From positions 3,038,001 to 3,102,000 of the forward strand of contig NZ_CP062165.1 of NCBI RefSeq assembly GCF_014844075.1: a stretch of DNA of 64,000 nt, in the 5' to 3' direction. The notes under the pieces are model-generated. The model made no database searches and was not told the origin of the DNA. It was given only the letters and a program-made list of their open reading frames with translations. The DNA is from Paenibacillus sp. JNUCC-31 (GTDB lineage Bacteria > Bacillota > Bacilli > Paenibacillales > Paenibacillaceae). How positions within the stretch are numbered: position 1 is the first letter of the stretch; each line of letters opens with the position of its first letter. A program made the position numbers and the translations under genes. Positions 55,008 through 63,995 of the stretch are shown here, in pieces.

Positions 55008-55043
55008 TCATTTAAGATTCATTCAAGGTTGGCCCTCTAAGAT
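55008..55043 (+). promoter_or_regulatory. Promoter and direct-repeat operator of the VTC operon
   Basis: TCATTTAAG (55008-55016) and TCATTCAAG (55019-55027) are 11 bp apart, followed 10 bp later by a TAAGAT -10-like hexamer (55038-55043). Spacing equals that on the divergent side. Upstream, GGAAGGTAAA and GGAATGTAAA (54976, 54997) are 21 bp apart. Confidence 0.6.
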
Positions 55044-55109
55044 ACAGACATGGAAGCAATACACGATGAGACAAAACATACAAAACATGGACGAAAGGAC
55101 TGAACCCGA

Positions 55110-55928
55110 ATGGCCATTGAAGTATTCAACCGATATGAAAGCAAGTATCTCCTGACCGATGAGCAGTACGAGAACTTTTATGCTGACTTGTTGAAGTATA
55201 TGGAGCTGGATGCTTATAACAAGAAACATGAGTTTTACTCCATCAGCAACCTGTACTTCGACACTCCGCATGACTCCCTGATCCGCGCCAGTCTCTCCAA
55301 GCCCAAATATAAGGAGAAACTGAGATTGCGTGCTTACGGAGTTCCTGAAGAGAATGCCAAGGTGTATCTGGAGATCAAAAAGAAAGTGTTCGGCCTGGTG
55401 AACAAACGCAGAACTGCCCTGAAGCTGGATGAAGCCTACGATTTCGTTCATACCGGACAGGCGCCGGAACTGGCTGATTATATGAATAAACAGGTCGTTG
55501 AAGAGATCAAGTACTTCCTCCGACTGTACGACTTGGAACCTAAAGTGTATCTGGCCTATGAACGCAAAGCCTTGTTCGACAAGAACAGCCGCGATCTCCG
55601 CATTACCTTTGACACCAACATCCGCAGTCGCAGATATGATCTGAAACTGGAGCAGGGAGATTACGGTGAACCGCTGGTGAAAGACGGACGCTGGCTGATG
55701 GAAGTCAAAGCCGAGAAAACCGTCCCCATGTGGCTCTCCCAACTCTTGTCCGAACATGGCTTATATCGCACCGGGTTCTCGAAATACGGCAATGAGTACA
55801 GACATCTGGCAAGAACAACGAACCTGAATTACCAGACAGAACGTATACTCGTGCCGGGTACAGACTTCAACCCATCCATAGAATACGAAAAAACAATCAC
55901 AGAAAGAGAGCGTGTAGTATATGCTTGA
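55110..55928 (+). CDS. VTC-domain polyphosphate polymerase-like protein
   Basis: A 272-residue protein with the VTC/CYTH-type tunnel fold. RYESKYLLTDEQYENF holds the first basic/acidic pair. KLRLRAYG, VYLEIKKKVFGLVNKRR and VYLAYERKALF follow, then LRITFDTNIRSRRYDL and a WLMEVKAEKTVP lysine site. Eukaryotic Vtc4 makes polyphosphate from ATP, and bacterial relatives are uncharacterised or make polyphosphate. AAAGGA is 10 nt before ATG. It overlaps the DUF4956 gene by 8 bp, so they probably act together at the membrane. Confidence 0.88.
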   Translation: MAIEVFNRYESKYLLTDEQYENFYADLLKYMELDAYNKKHEFYSISNLYFDTPHDSLIRASLSKPKYKEKLRLRAYGVPEENAKVYLEIKKKVFGLVNKRRTALKLDEAYDFVHTGQAPELADYMNKQVVEEIKYFLRLYDLEPKVYLAYERKALFDKNSRDLRITFDTNIRSRRYDLKLEQGDYGEPLVKDGRWLMEVKAEKTVPMWLSQLLSEHGLYRTGFSKYGNEYRHLARTTNLNYQTERILVPGTDFNPSIEYEKTITERERVVYA

Positions 55929-56601
55929 TTCCATTTTTAGCTCAGCACTAACCGACACCACCCTGACTTTTAGTAATGCGATTCTAACGATCGGTCTTGC
56001 CATCATCATGGGGGTCATCATCAGCCTGACGTACATGAAGACCAATCAGAGCACCTATTCACAAAGCTTCACACTAACCATGGTCGTACTTCCAGTCATT
56101 GTCGCCATTATCATTCTTCTGATCGGCAGCAACATTGCCCGGGCATTCAGCCTGGCGGGTGCCTTCTCCATCATCCGATTCCGAAGCGCACCTGGTGACC
56201 CGAAAGACATCGCTTATGTTCTGTTCACCATGGCTTCCGGTCTTGCCTGCGGTGTAGGCGCATTCGGTTATGCTGTAATGTTCACCATCATCCTGTGTGT
56301 ATTGATGTTTGTTCTGAGCCGCTTCAACTTCGGCGGGAAGAAAACCCAGCAAAAAACGCTGAAAGTCACCATTCCGGAAAACTTGAGCTATGAAGAAGCA
56401 CTGAACGAAGTGTTCCATACATTCAACGTACCTTTTGATCTCAAAAAGATCAGAACGACCGAACTCGGCAGTCTGTACGAGCTTGTGTACAGTGTTACCA
56501 TTCACGAGAGTGTAAGCCAAAAAGAATTTTTGGATGCGATTCGTACACGAAACGGCAATCTGGATATCTCGTTAACGATGAGTCCAACACCAGAATACTA
56601 A
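55921..56601 (+). CDS. DUF4956 membrane protein
   Basis: A 226-residue protein with four hydrophobic helices in the first 140 residues: ILTIGLAIIMGVIISLTYMK, LVVLPVIVAIIILLIGS-like, a Gly-rich ARAFSLAGAFSIIRFRSAPGDPKDI loop, and VMFTIILCVLMFVLS. A ferredoxin-like cytoplasmic tail follows. DUF4956 proteins regularly sit beside VTC-domain genes. The conserved loop could bind phosphate or polyphosphate (inference). It overlaps the VTC gene by 8 bp. Confidence 0.85.
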   Translation: MLDSIFSSALTDTTLTFSNAILTIGLAIIMGVIISLTYMKTNQSTYSQSFTLTMVVLPVIVAIIILLIGSNIARAFSLAGAFSIIRFRSAPGDPKDIAYVLFTMASGLACGVGAFGYAVMFTIILCVLMFVLSRFNFGGKKTQQKTLKVTIPENLSYEEALNEVFHTFNVPFDLKKIRTTELGSLYELVYSVTIHESVSQKEFLDAIRTRNGNLDISLTMSPTPEY

Positions 56602-56627
56602 TTTGAATTCGAAGGGAACGATATAAG

Positions 56628-58949
56628 ATGAAAAAGAAAATTATAACGGGCAGCAAATTGTGGTCCATCGCCATGATTACGGCAATGGTCACGGCTTGCA
56701 GCGCTCCGGCTGCGACCAGCAGCACCGCAAATGCCGCAACGTCAACAACAGGAACAACCAAAACGGTATCCGTCAGTGAGCAAACATCTGTGAAATACAC
56801 TGATCTGGTGTCTATGGATGCTGATGATACCAATGTAAGCTGGAGTGCAACGGATTCCACAACAATTAAGCTGAATGGAACGACCGCCTCCATCACAGGA
56901 TCAGGTGCAAAAGCAGCCAACGGATCGGTAACCATCTCTGCAGCGGGTACCTATGTTCTTAGCGGCAAACTAACCGATGGGCAAATTGTGGTCAATGTTG
57001 CAGATAAGGGCACCGTACATCTCGTATTAAACGGGGCGACAATCAATGACAACGACAGTGCAGCTATCTATATCCAGAAAGCGGGTAAAGCCATCATCAC
57101 GCTGGAGGAAGGTACCGAGAATGCTGTCTCGGATGGCAAAACTTACGTATACGCCGACGCAACAACGGATGAGCCGGATGCAGCCATCTTCAGCAAGGCA
57201 GACCTGACGTTTAATGGTACAGGCAAGCTGACGGTTACAGGTAACTACAATGAAGGCATTACGAGCAAGGATGATCTGAAAATCGTTAGTGGCACAATTA
57301 ACGTCAAATCCGCCGATGACGGCATCAAAGGTAAAGATATGGTGGCGATTCAAGCCGGTACCATTACCATTGATTCAGAAGGTGACGGCATTAAATCCAC
57401 AAACGATACGGATACGACCAAAGGCTTTGTTGCCATTGCTGGAGGTACATTCAACATCCAGAGCGGCAGCGACGGCATTCAAGCGGAAACCGCATTGGTT
57501 ACGAATGGCGGCACATTTGACATCGTAACCGGGGGAGGCAGTGCCAATGCACCAGAAAAAGTAGAAGAAGGACCATTTGGCGGCGGTGGCGGCGGATGGG
57601 GTGGCGGTACACCTCCAACCGATATGGGCACACCACCGGATGGGGAACCACCTGCCGATATGCCTAGCAATGATGGAACGAACGCAACAGGCGCAGCACC
57701 ATCCGGCTCCGCGAATGCAACAGCGACTGCTGATTCCAATGCAGATGCAGACACAAGCACAACGGCTGCAGAAGAAGAAACAACGAGTGCCAAAGCACTT
57801 AAAGCAGGAGCAGATCTTACCGTCAATGGCGGTACGTATACGATCGATTCCATGGATGATTCCCTGCACAGCAACAACAATGTGACCGTCAATGACGGCA
57901 AGTTCAGCATTGAATCCGGCGATGACGGCATTCATGCAGATCAGGCGCTTACGATTAACGGCGGAACCATTACCATTGCCAAGAGCTACGAAGGTCTTGA
58001 AGGTGCAAGCATCACCCTGAACGATGGGGATGTGGATGTGACTGCATCGGATGATGGCGTGAATGCATCTGGCGAAATCAATGCAACGGATGCGGATACT
58101 GCAACCACTACAGATGACAGTACGGAGAAAGCCGATACAACTGCAGCTTCCAACATCTCTGTTACAGAGACAACAGGCACTACATCCACAACATCAACTA
58201 CGGAGCAATCCAATCAAAGTACAGACGCGAATAGCAATACTCGCCCACAAGGCGGCGCTCCAGGTGGTATGCCGGGTGAATCCGCCAGCAGCAGTGAGCT
58301 TCATATCAACGGCGGCTCTCTCACCGTCAATGCAGGCGGCGACGGACTGGATTCTAATGGCTCCATCTATATGACAGGCGGAACCGTTATTGTGAACGGT
58401 CCAACAGACAATGGCAACGGAGCACTGGACTATGACGGCAACTTTGAGTTGAGCGGCGGATATCTGGTCTCAGCCGGCAGTTCCGGCATGGCTCAGGCAA
58501 CATCTGAGGCATCGACTCAAAATACCATTGCCATGACGTTCCCTGAAACGCAAAAAGCAGGAACACTGGTACATGTGGAAGACAGCGAAGGAAACAACAT
58601 TCTGACCTTTGCCCCAGCGAAAGATTATCAAACATTGGTTGTTAGCTCCACGGATCTGAAAAAAGACGGTTCATACGTGATCTACTCCGGCGGGACTTCG
58701 ACTGGCACAGCAGTGGATGGACTTTATACCGACGGAACGTATAGTGGCGGAACCAAAATGGTTGCCTTCCAATCCACAAGCAATGTAACTTGGGTGAATG
58801 AATCCGGTGTAACAACTGCGAATTCAGGTATGGGTGGTCCAGGCGGAGGCCGTGGCCAAGGCGGATTCGGAGGCGGAAGAAACAGAACAGAGTACAGTAC
58901 AACGGGTACAACAACCGACACTACAGGCACAACCGATTCCACGAAATAG
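56628..58949 (+). CDS. Carbohydrate-binding (DUF4353-type) beta-helix lipoprotein
   Basis: A 773-residue exported lipoprotein; the signal ends in a lipobox-like VTAC (MITAMVTACSAPA). Most of the chain is a right-handed beta-helix-like array of short repeats (DGIKGKDMVAIQAGTITIDS, DDGIHADQALTINGGTITIA, and others). It has two Thr/Ala/Gly-rich linkers, one with GGGGGWGGGTPP, and a Gly-rich C-terminus. DUF4353 proteins are known beside CotH/VTC genes and bind carbohydrate. The exact ligand is unknown. AAGGGAACG precedes the ATG. It is the third gene of the operon and probably acts at the cell surface. Confidence 0.85.
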   Translation: MKKKIITGSKLWSIAMITAMVTACSAPAATSSTANAATSTTGTTKTVSVSEQTSVKYTDLVSMDADDTNVSWSATDSTTIKLNGTTASITGSGAKAANGSVTISAAGTYVLSGKLTDGQIVVNVADKGTVHLVLNGATINDNDSAAIYIQKAGKAIITLEEGTENAVSDGKTYVYADATTDEPDAAIFSKADLTFNGTGKLTVTGNYNEGITSKDDLKIVSGTINVKSADDGIKGKDMVAIQAGTITIDSEGDGIKSTNDTDTTKGFVAIAGGTFNIQSGSDGIQAETALVTNGGTFDIVTGGGSANAPEKVEEGPFGGGGGGWGGGTPPTDMGTPPDGEPPADMPSNDGTNATGAAPSGSANATATADSNADADTSTTAAEEETTSAKALKAGADLTVNGGTYTIDSMDDSLHSNNNVTVNDGKFSIESGDDGIHADQALTINGGTITIAKSYEGLEGASITLNDGDVDVTASDDGVNASGEINATDADTATTTDDSTEKADTTAASNISVTETTGTTSTTSTTEQSNQSTDANSNTRPQGGAPGGMPGESASSSELHINGGSLTVNAGGDGLDSNGSIYMTGGTVIVNGPTDNGNGALDYDGNFELSGGYLVSAGSSGMAQATSEASTQNTIAMTFPETQKAGTLVHVEDSEGNNILTFAPAKDYQTLVVSSTDLKKDGSYVIYSGGTSTGTAVDGLYTDGTYSGGTKMVAFQSTSNVTWVNESGVTTANSGMGGPGGGRGQGGFGGGRNRTEYSTTGTTTDTTGTTDSTK

Positions 58950-58990
58950 GTTAAGATTCTGGCCATTAAAGCTAATATAAATAGGGGATT

Positions 58991-59037
58991 AAAAAAGGGG
59001 ATGTCCCATACGTCATGAATATGACGGGGGACATCCC
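58991..59037. terminator. Terminator between the lipoprotein and methyltransferase genes
   Basis: GGGATGTCCC (58998-59007) and GGGACATCCC (59028-59037) pair with an inner CGTCAT/ATGACG. The T-run is on the minus strand (CTTTTTT), so it mainly serves the converging methyltransferase gene but can act both ways. Confidence 0.75.
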
Positions 59038-59112
59038 TTATATCGCGCGGTTTAATAAAGGTTGGCATATGACGATCCCGGCAAACGGCCGAGCAAGCAA
59101 CGTTTTTTTGTT

Positions 59113-59306
59113 CTTATGAACCCGGTACACGCTATTCGCTCCCATTTACCCAGGTCTGAGATCTAACGAATCACAGTGACGTTATTTCGGCGATCAGTCG
59201 TTTTTTTAGGTTATGACGCTGTATTCTGACGGAATAACGTTACGGAGGTTCGTTAAACGTTGCAATCCTTGATTATCGACCTTTTAAGATCTCCAAGGTT
59301 CATTAG
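59113..59306 (-). repeat. Dispersed 194-bp intergenic element, copy B
   Basis: Inverted relative to copies A and C. Left end CTTATGAACC, right end GGTTCATTAG, the same length as copy A. The stretch TACACGCTATTCGCTCCCA is identical to copy A read on the other strand, as is TAACGAATCACAG. It occupies the 59038-59331 gap, with no open frame. Confidence 0.75.
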
Positions 59307-59331
59307 CGCTTATTACATGATTTTCCACTAA

Positions 59332-59910
59332 TCAAAACGTATATACATACACCTTCGTACGCAACGTATCCCGGCACGTGATGGTCCGTAGCGGTATCTT
59401 GTCTGGCAATGCAAAACAGACGCTAATAACCTTTGCTCCTGGAGGCAGTTCCCGGCTGAATTTGTCCATGAGCCGATTCATTGCGCCGGGGAACAAATAA
59501 CAGATGACGCAATCTGCGTGTTCATATGAACTGGTATAGATGTTGCCACGGATGAACCTCAGCCGCCCCTCCAGAGAATGGCGTTTTCCCTTCGCCCGCC
59601 GGAAGTGGACACTTAGAAAAGCTGTCAGTTGGGAGGCCCACAAGGGAACGATTGAATTTTCAATCCCCGTAAGCCGTTTGCCAGGGCAATGCCTGACCAC
59701 GTCCAGTGCCAGCGTTCCCCACCCGGAGCCCGCTTCAATGACGTCACCGTAACCGGGAATGCGATTGACCTCCTGAATGACTGTCTGCCTGACGATGCTG
59801 GATGTGGGCATCGGTGAGATTCCATTTCTCCAACTGACCAGCACGATAGATACCACGGATATAAGTGACACCACAGCAATCAGCCATGGTATAAATTGAA
59901 TTATCAACAT
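59332..59910 (-). CDS. Membrane-anchored class I methyltransferase
   Basis: A 192-residue protein. A hydrophobic N-terminal helix (MLIIQFIPWLIAVVSLISVV) is followed by a class I SAM-binding fold (motif I VIEAGSGWGTLALDVVRH, then LTGIENS after strand 2). A membrane-tethered lipid or small-molecule methyltransferase is plausible. The DxGCG Asp is replaced by Glu, which is tolerated. RBS AAAGGG is 8 nt before ATG. Function unknown. Confidence 0.8.
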   Translation of the reverse strand: MLIIQFIPWLIAVVSLISVVSIVLVSWRNGISPMPTSSIVRQTVIQEVNRIPGYGDVIEAGSGWGTLALDVVRHCPGKRLTGIENSIVPLWASQLTAFLSVHFRRAKGKRHSLEGRLRFIRGNIYTSSYEHADCVICYLFPGAMNRLMDKFSRELPPGAKVISVCFALPDKIPLRTITCRDTLRTKVYVYTF

Positions 59911-59967
59911 AACCTCAACCCTTTGGATTTAATTAAGAGGCAGCATTTGTACCTTCATCATAACAAA

Positions 59968-60013
59968 AGGAGCTTCCCCAGGTCCAAAAAAACCTGGCAG
60001 AAGCTCCCTTTTT
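59968..60013 (-). terminator. Terminator of the FHA regulator gene
   Basis: GGAGCTTC (59969-59976) and GAAGCTCC (60000-60007) pair with an inner AGGT/ACCT. The minus strand continues CTTTTG, and the plus strand CTTTTT, so it is probably bidirectional. Confidence 0.8.
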
Positions 60014-60066
60014 CTTATTCTAATTTGGCTTTTATCTCATTCCATCCTTCTGCTCATTCCACGCAT

Positions 60067-60738
60067 TCAATCCGGCACATGGGACTTCATGTATACCCCT
60101 TTTTTGTACACGGACTTGATTGTAAAATGAACCCCCAGCTTGCGATTCGTCCGGTAAATCAGCGAATTAATCTCGTCAATGCCTACAGACTCACTCTCCA
60201 GCATGCTTCGCTCCGGCCACACTTGGCCGACAATCTGCTCCCGAGTCACGAAGTGATCCAACTGGCTGTACAGCAGTTTGAACAGCTGGTACTCCTTCTT
60301 GGACAGCGGAATTTCCACTTCGCCAATCTGCACGGTTTGCAGGTGATCCTGCAAACGCACACCCTCACCCAGCAGATCGGATATCCGATACTCCCTCGTT
60401 TCTTCAAGATCTCCCTCTGTGCGAAGCTGGATCAAGCCGTTGACCAGCGTCAGGCTATCTCCCTCGGCGAAGGGGTATTTCTCATAAGGAACAAGGCGCT
60501 GCCCGTTCAATTCGGTTCCATTTTTGCTATCCAGATCCTCAATCCACAGCTGATGCTGCTCATCATAATGGATGCGGCAATGCCGCTTCGATATCAACTG
60601 ATTGTAGACAGACAAGTCCAATTCATCTCCACCCGTATAACGCCCCACTGTAATGGAGCGCCCCTGGCTGACATAAGCGAACGAACCGTCACTTTCCTGC
60701 CCTGGCGTACGAATGACGATTTTTGCCGTCTCCCGCAT
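60067..60738 (-). CDS. FHA domain fused to an OmpR-type winged helix
   Basis: A 223-residue protein. The N-terminal FHA phosphothreonine-binding domain (about 25-105) has the GRYTGG, SKRHCRIH and DLDSKNGTELNG core residues. The C-terminal winged helix (about 135-220) is of Trans_reg_C type (LSKKEYQLFKLLY, TREQIVGQVW, VGIDEINSLIYRTNRKL). This pairing makes it a DNA-binding protein responsive to Ser/Thr kinase phosphorylation rather than an aspartate-phosphorelay protein. No kinase lies nearby. GGGAG precedes the ATG. Confidence 0.85.
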   Translation of the reverse strand: MRETAKIVIRTPGQESDGSFAYVSQGRSITVGRYTGGDELDLSVYNQLISKRHCRIHYDEQHQLWIEDLDSKNGTELNGQRLVPYEKYPFAEGDSLTLVNGLIQLRTEGDLEETREYRISDLLGEGVRLQDHLQTVQIGEVEIPLSKKEYQLFKLLYSQLDHFVTREQIVGQVWPERSMLESESVGIDEINSLIYRTNRKLGVHFTIKSVYKKGVYMKSHVPD

Positions 60739-60961
60739 GTTATTCTCCCACCTTCAAATATCACTCTATCTCTATGAGCGTTCCGTTTCATAAATAATGA
60801 TAAATTCATCAGATTTGTTCCATTGTTTGCATTCATAATAATTTATATAGTGTATACAGGCATCGTTATATGCTTTTCTCTACTATACCAGACGTTGTGC
60901 CCTTTTTCTCATAACGGTCGTATACATGCCTTAGCCCAATCAACAAGAGAGGTACCTCACT

Positions 60962-61117
60962 ATGAACAAAAAAAACATTTTCATATATGTGCTGCTCGCC
61001 TTCACCCTGTCCATAACATTAACCGTGTTATCTCGTATGAACGATGATGGCGGAGAATCACTGAAAGGCACAACTACAACCGAAACGTCGTGGTTGCAAC
61101 TAAACACCCACCCTTAA
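60962..61117 (+). CDS. 51-aa single-helix membrane or secreted peptide
   Basis: A short frame reads MNKKNIFIYVLLAFTLSITL... and ends SWLQLNTHP. It has one basic start, a roughly 20-residue hydrophobic segment and a polar Thr-rich tail. GAGAGG is about 11 nt upstream. It resembles a signal-peptide-bearing secreted peptide (Phr-like, inference). It is divergent from the FHA gene. 61118-61356 holds no further gene that I can support. Confidence 0.5.
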   Translation: MNKKNIFIYVLLAFTLSITLTVLSRMNDDGGESLKGTTTTETSWLQLNTHP

Positions 61118-61356
61118 TTCTACTCTATTATAACGCGATCACCGCGAAAAACGTTTCATGAATGTCATCTTATGCTGGGTCATGCCGTGCTAGGTGAGTA
61201 TTAGATTCTAATCCGTTCATCAGAATAAGGCCCCTGGACGCTAATAACCAGCGCTCAAGAGCCTCATTGTAGTGCAGTTTTATGATATGGATACCGATTA
61301 AGCTCACCTGATCATGACTTCTTTTAAAAGTGATGCTACTGCGGAATTACATGCCA

Positions 61357-61467
61357 TCAACGCCGCTTGTTTCTCATGCGTAACTTCCTCCACCCATACA
61401 CAATGAGAGCTACAGGACCAGCAATCCATAACAACTGCCATAACATGATACTCAGGTCAAATCCCAT
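61357..61467 (-). CDS. 36-aa single-pass membrane protein downstream of DUF2339 gene
   Basis: A short frame reads MGFDLSIMLWQLLWIAG... and ends RKLRMRNKRR, with one hydrophobic helix and a basic tail. GGAGGG is 7 nt before the ATG. It starts 50 bp after the DUF2339 stop and is probably in the same transcript. Confidence 0.6.
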   Translation of the reverse strand: MGFDLSIMLWQLLWIAGPVALIVYGWRKLRMRNKRR

Positions 61468-61517
61468 GTTCTATCCCTCCTCACATGAGTGTGAATGCTG
61501 CGTCAACTATCCCAAGA

Positions 61518-63995
61518 TTATTTCTTTTCATCCTCCAGCAGATCCGATTCATTCAGCCGTTCGGTCTCCTTGGCCTGTATTTCCTCCATCCTGCTCGACA
61601 CCTTCTGATACAGATAGGAAATCCCGAGCAGCAGTATGCCAAAGCTGAAATATGCAATGATTTTGCTGCCGGATGTGAGCAATCCTGCATCATAGAGCAC
61701 CATTTTCCCGGTGGAAAACAACGTCAGGCCCAGACCGAGTCGCCGAATCATCACATATTTCCTACGGAACCCATAGGCAATGTACAAGATGGCAAGAAGC
61801 AGATAGATCAGGCTGAAAATCAGCCCAATATCTCCCCATTGGAACTGAATCGTCAGGAATACAGTGATCACACCCAGCAGATAGACCCCGGCGATAACCG
61901 GGTACCACTCAATGCTCTTGAACTGCCTGCGGATTGCCGCGATCAGCAGATCCCTTCCTGCAAAGAACACGCCCACGTTAAAGATAATCAATACAAGCAA
62001 GCCTACAACCTCCGCCGCCGTATGCTGCTGAACACCCGGCTGAAGTGCCGGCATGGTTAACGTTACTGCCAGTGCAATACAACAACCCACCGCATGCAGG
62101 AAGACGATATAACCCTGCACGATTCGATCACGCAAAAGCTTCACTTTGCCCAATCCATAAGCCAAGGCAAGGGTCAGCGCAGCGAACATCAGCCACTTGT
62201 AGAACAGGTATAACAGGAATGAGTCATCGACGACTTTCATATACAATTCATTCGACTCATACAGTACATATATCCACAGATTGGCGAGTGTCGCGTACTT
62301 GAATGCATTCAGGAAACCGATCTCTGTCAAGCTATAGTGGTATTTCTCTGCGGACAGAGAGCCGTTGCGATCCATGGCGTAATAGAGCGTAATAAGCAGC
62401 GCACCAAGCGTGATGCAGGAGTATTTTAGCATGAAATAAGATTGCTCCCCCATAATGAACAGCACCAGCACATCATAGTACACAAAGGTGAACATGCACA
62501 GCAGCACGATGCCCCATCCGGCACGCTCCACCAGCTTGAATCGCTTCAGATGTCCGAGCGTAACCAGTAGAACCCCTTCGATCAGCCAGCCCATGGACAG
62601 CCACTTTGCACCAAATTGGAACGGTATAATCAGAATGGCAAAGGTCAGAGAAGTCACGTAGAACAATAGAAGGGTCTGCTTTTCCTGAGGCATCCTCTGT
62701 TGGACAAACCGGGCAAGCCCGAAATAGACCATAGCGAAAATCAGAGCAAGCAAGCCCTGTGCGTCATTCCAACCCGCGGCATCGAACAATACATACAACA
62801 TCAGACAGCTGATGCTCGTATTCATCGCCAGCAGTGCAAAGTCCCACCAGGTTAACTTCACCCGATGTTTGAATGGATAAGCCAGTGTTATGCCGAGATA
62901 TAATGCAAACGTCACAATGGAATACACCATGCCGATCTGCTCACTTGGCGAGAGCCATAACAGGATGAGCATGGACGGTGTGTTGAACAGAAAACTGATA
63001 TAGTGCACAATCGGCCACCGTTTGCCAAATGAAATCCATACAATAATTCCGTTTAAGAGCAACAGATAGATCATGGCAACATACACAGCCGAACCTTGAA
63101 GGCCAAAATAGGCCATGTAGGAGATTAACGGTAGATACCCTCCAACCAAACCAAGGGAGCAGATTGTCCTGGACTGATACCTCAACGATAGCAGCACGGA
63201 TACCGCCGAAACCAGGACCGACAAGGCAAGGCCTGTATATAACCCGATCATATGCAGCAGAAAGTAACTGTAGAAGATGGAGCCAAACAGAACGGAAATG
63301 CCGCCGCCCAGCAGCCCCATCGCGAACGTCTGCCGTCTGCGCCGGAACAGCCACTCACCTCCGGCAAGCATGAGCACGCCAAGGAGGAAAAAAGCGCCGC
63401 CTTTCATCTCATCGTTGAACCAGGTAGCGTATGAGTAGCGAAACGCCGCTCCAACCCCGAGAATAATGAGCAGGATGGCGACCTTGTTGATCCAGCTTAG
63501 GCCAATCTTCATCTCCATCCGGTTCTGGCGAATGCGCCGCTGGATGATCTCTTCGCTTAATCCCTCTTCCGCCATATGCTCGTATCCCTGCTGCATCTGC
63601 CCACGCAGCGCCTCTTCTCTCTCCCACAGGGTCTGTCTGTGCGCCTCAATACGTTCCTGCACCTCAGCAGCCAGATAATCAATTCTCTCCTTCATCTCGG
63701 TGGCTTCGCTCTGAAGCTCCTCTGAAGCCCTGTTGAATATGGCATTCAAATTCACTTTGGCACGATGTTCATGCGCCGCGAGCCGATCATTATGTACACT
63801 CGTCTTTCCCCGAAAATACGTCTCCATCTTCTCCTGGGATACACGAATGAGATTTAATTTCTCATCCAGCATCTGTTCGGACAGAGCCATCCGAAGACGG
63901 GCATTCTCTTCCTCCATCTTGCGAGTGCGTACTTCAAGCTGTTGCAGCTTGAGTTGATGCGCCTCATATTGTGCTCGCAGATGTTCATTCTGCAC
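61518..63995 (-). CDS. DUF2339 membrane protein, may extend past the window edge
   Basis: At least 825 residues. The first about 165 are charged coiled coil (KLQQLEVRTRKMEEENARL and a long Glu/Arg helix). Then come some 20 or more membrane helices (from WINKVAILLIILGVGAAF). DUF2339 proteins have this coiled-coil plus polytopic pattern; their function is unknown. The visible GTG start at 63995 is uncertain because the frame is still open at the window end, so an upstream start is possible. Downstream is a 36-residue membrane protein. Confidence 0.8.
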   Translation of the reverse strand: MQNEHLRAQYEAHQLKLQQLEVRTRKMEEENARLRMALSEQMLDEKLNLIRVSQEKMETYFRGKTSVHNDRLAAHEHRAKVNLNAIFNRASEELQSEATEMKERIDYLAAEVQERIEAHRQTLWEREEALRGQMQQGYEHMAEEGLSEEIIQRRIRQNRMEMKIGLSWINKVAILLIILGVGAAFRYSYATWFNDEMKGGAFFLLGVLMLAGGEWLFRRRRQTFAMGLLGGGISVLFGSIFYSYFLLHMIGLYTGLALSVLVSAVSVLLSLRYQSRTICSLGLVGGYLPLISYMAYFGLQGSAVYVAMIYLLLLNGIIVWISFGKRWPIVHYISFLFNTPSMLILLWLSPSEQIGMVYSIVTFALYLGITLAYPFKHRVKLTWWDFALLAMNTSISCLMLYVLFDAAGWNDAQGLLALIFAMVYFGLARFVQQRMPQEKQTLLLFYVTSLTFAILIIPFQFGAKWLSMGWLIEGVLLVTLGHLKRFKLVERAGWGIVLLCMFTFVYYDVLVLFIMGEQSYFMLKYSCITLGALLITLYYAMDRNGSLSAEKYHYSLTEIGFLNAFKYATLANLWIYVLYESNELYMKVVDDSFLLYLFYKWLMFAALTLALAYGLGKVKLLRDRIVQGYIVFLHAVGCCIALAVTLTMPALQPGVQQHTAAEVVGLLVLIIFNVGVFFAGRDLLIAAIRRQFKSIEWYPVIAGVYLLGVITVFLTIQFQWGDIGLIFSLIYLLLAILYIAYGFRRKYVMIRRLGLGLTLFSTGKMVLYDAGLLTSGSKIIAYFSFGILLLGISYLYQKVSSRMEEIQAKETERLNESDLLEDEKK

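Noticed and set aside
55023..55757. 244-residue minus-strand frame over the VTC gene
   Set aside because: The opposite strand encodes a clear VTC domain with good start signals.
61180..61290. Possible fourth copy of the 194-bp element
   Set aside because: Short similar words (GCTAATAA) occur, but neither the terminal repeats nor the shared internal blocks are present.
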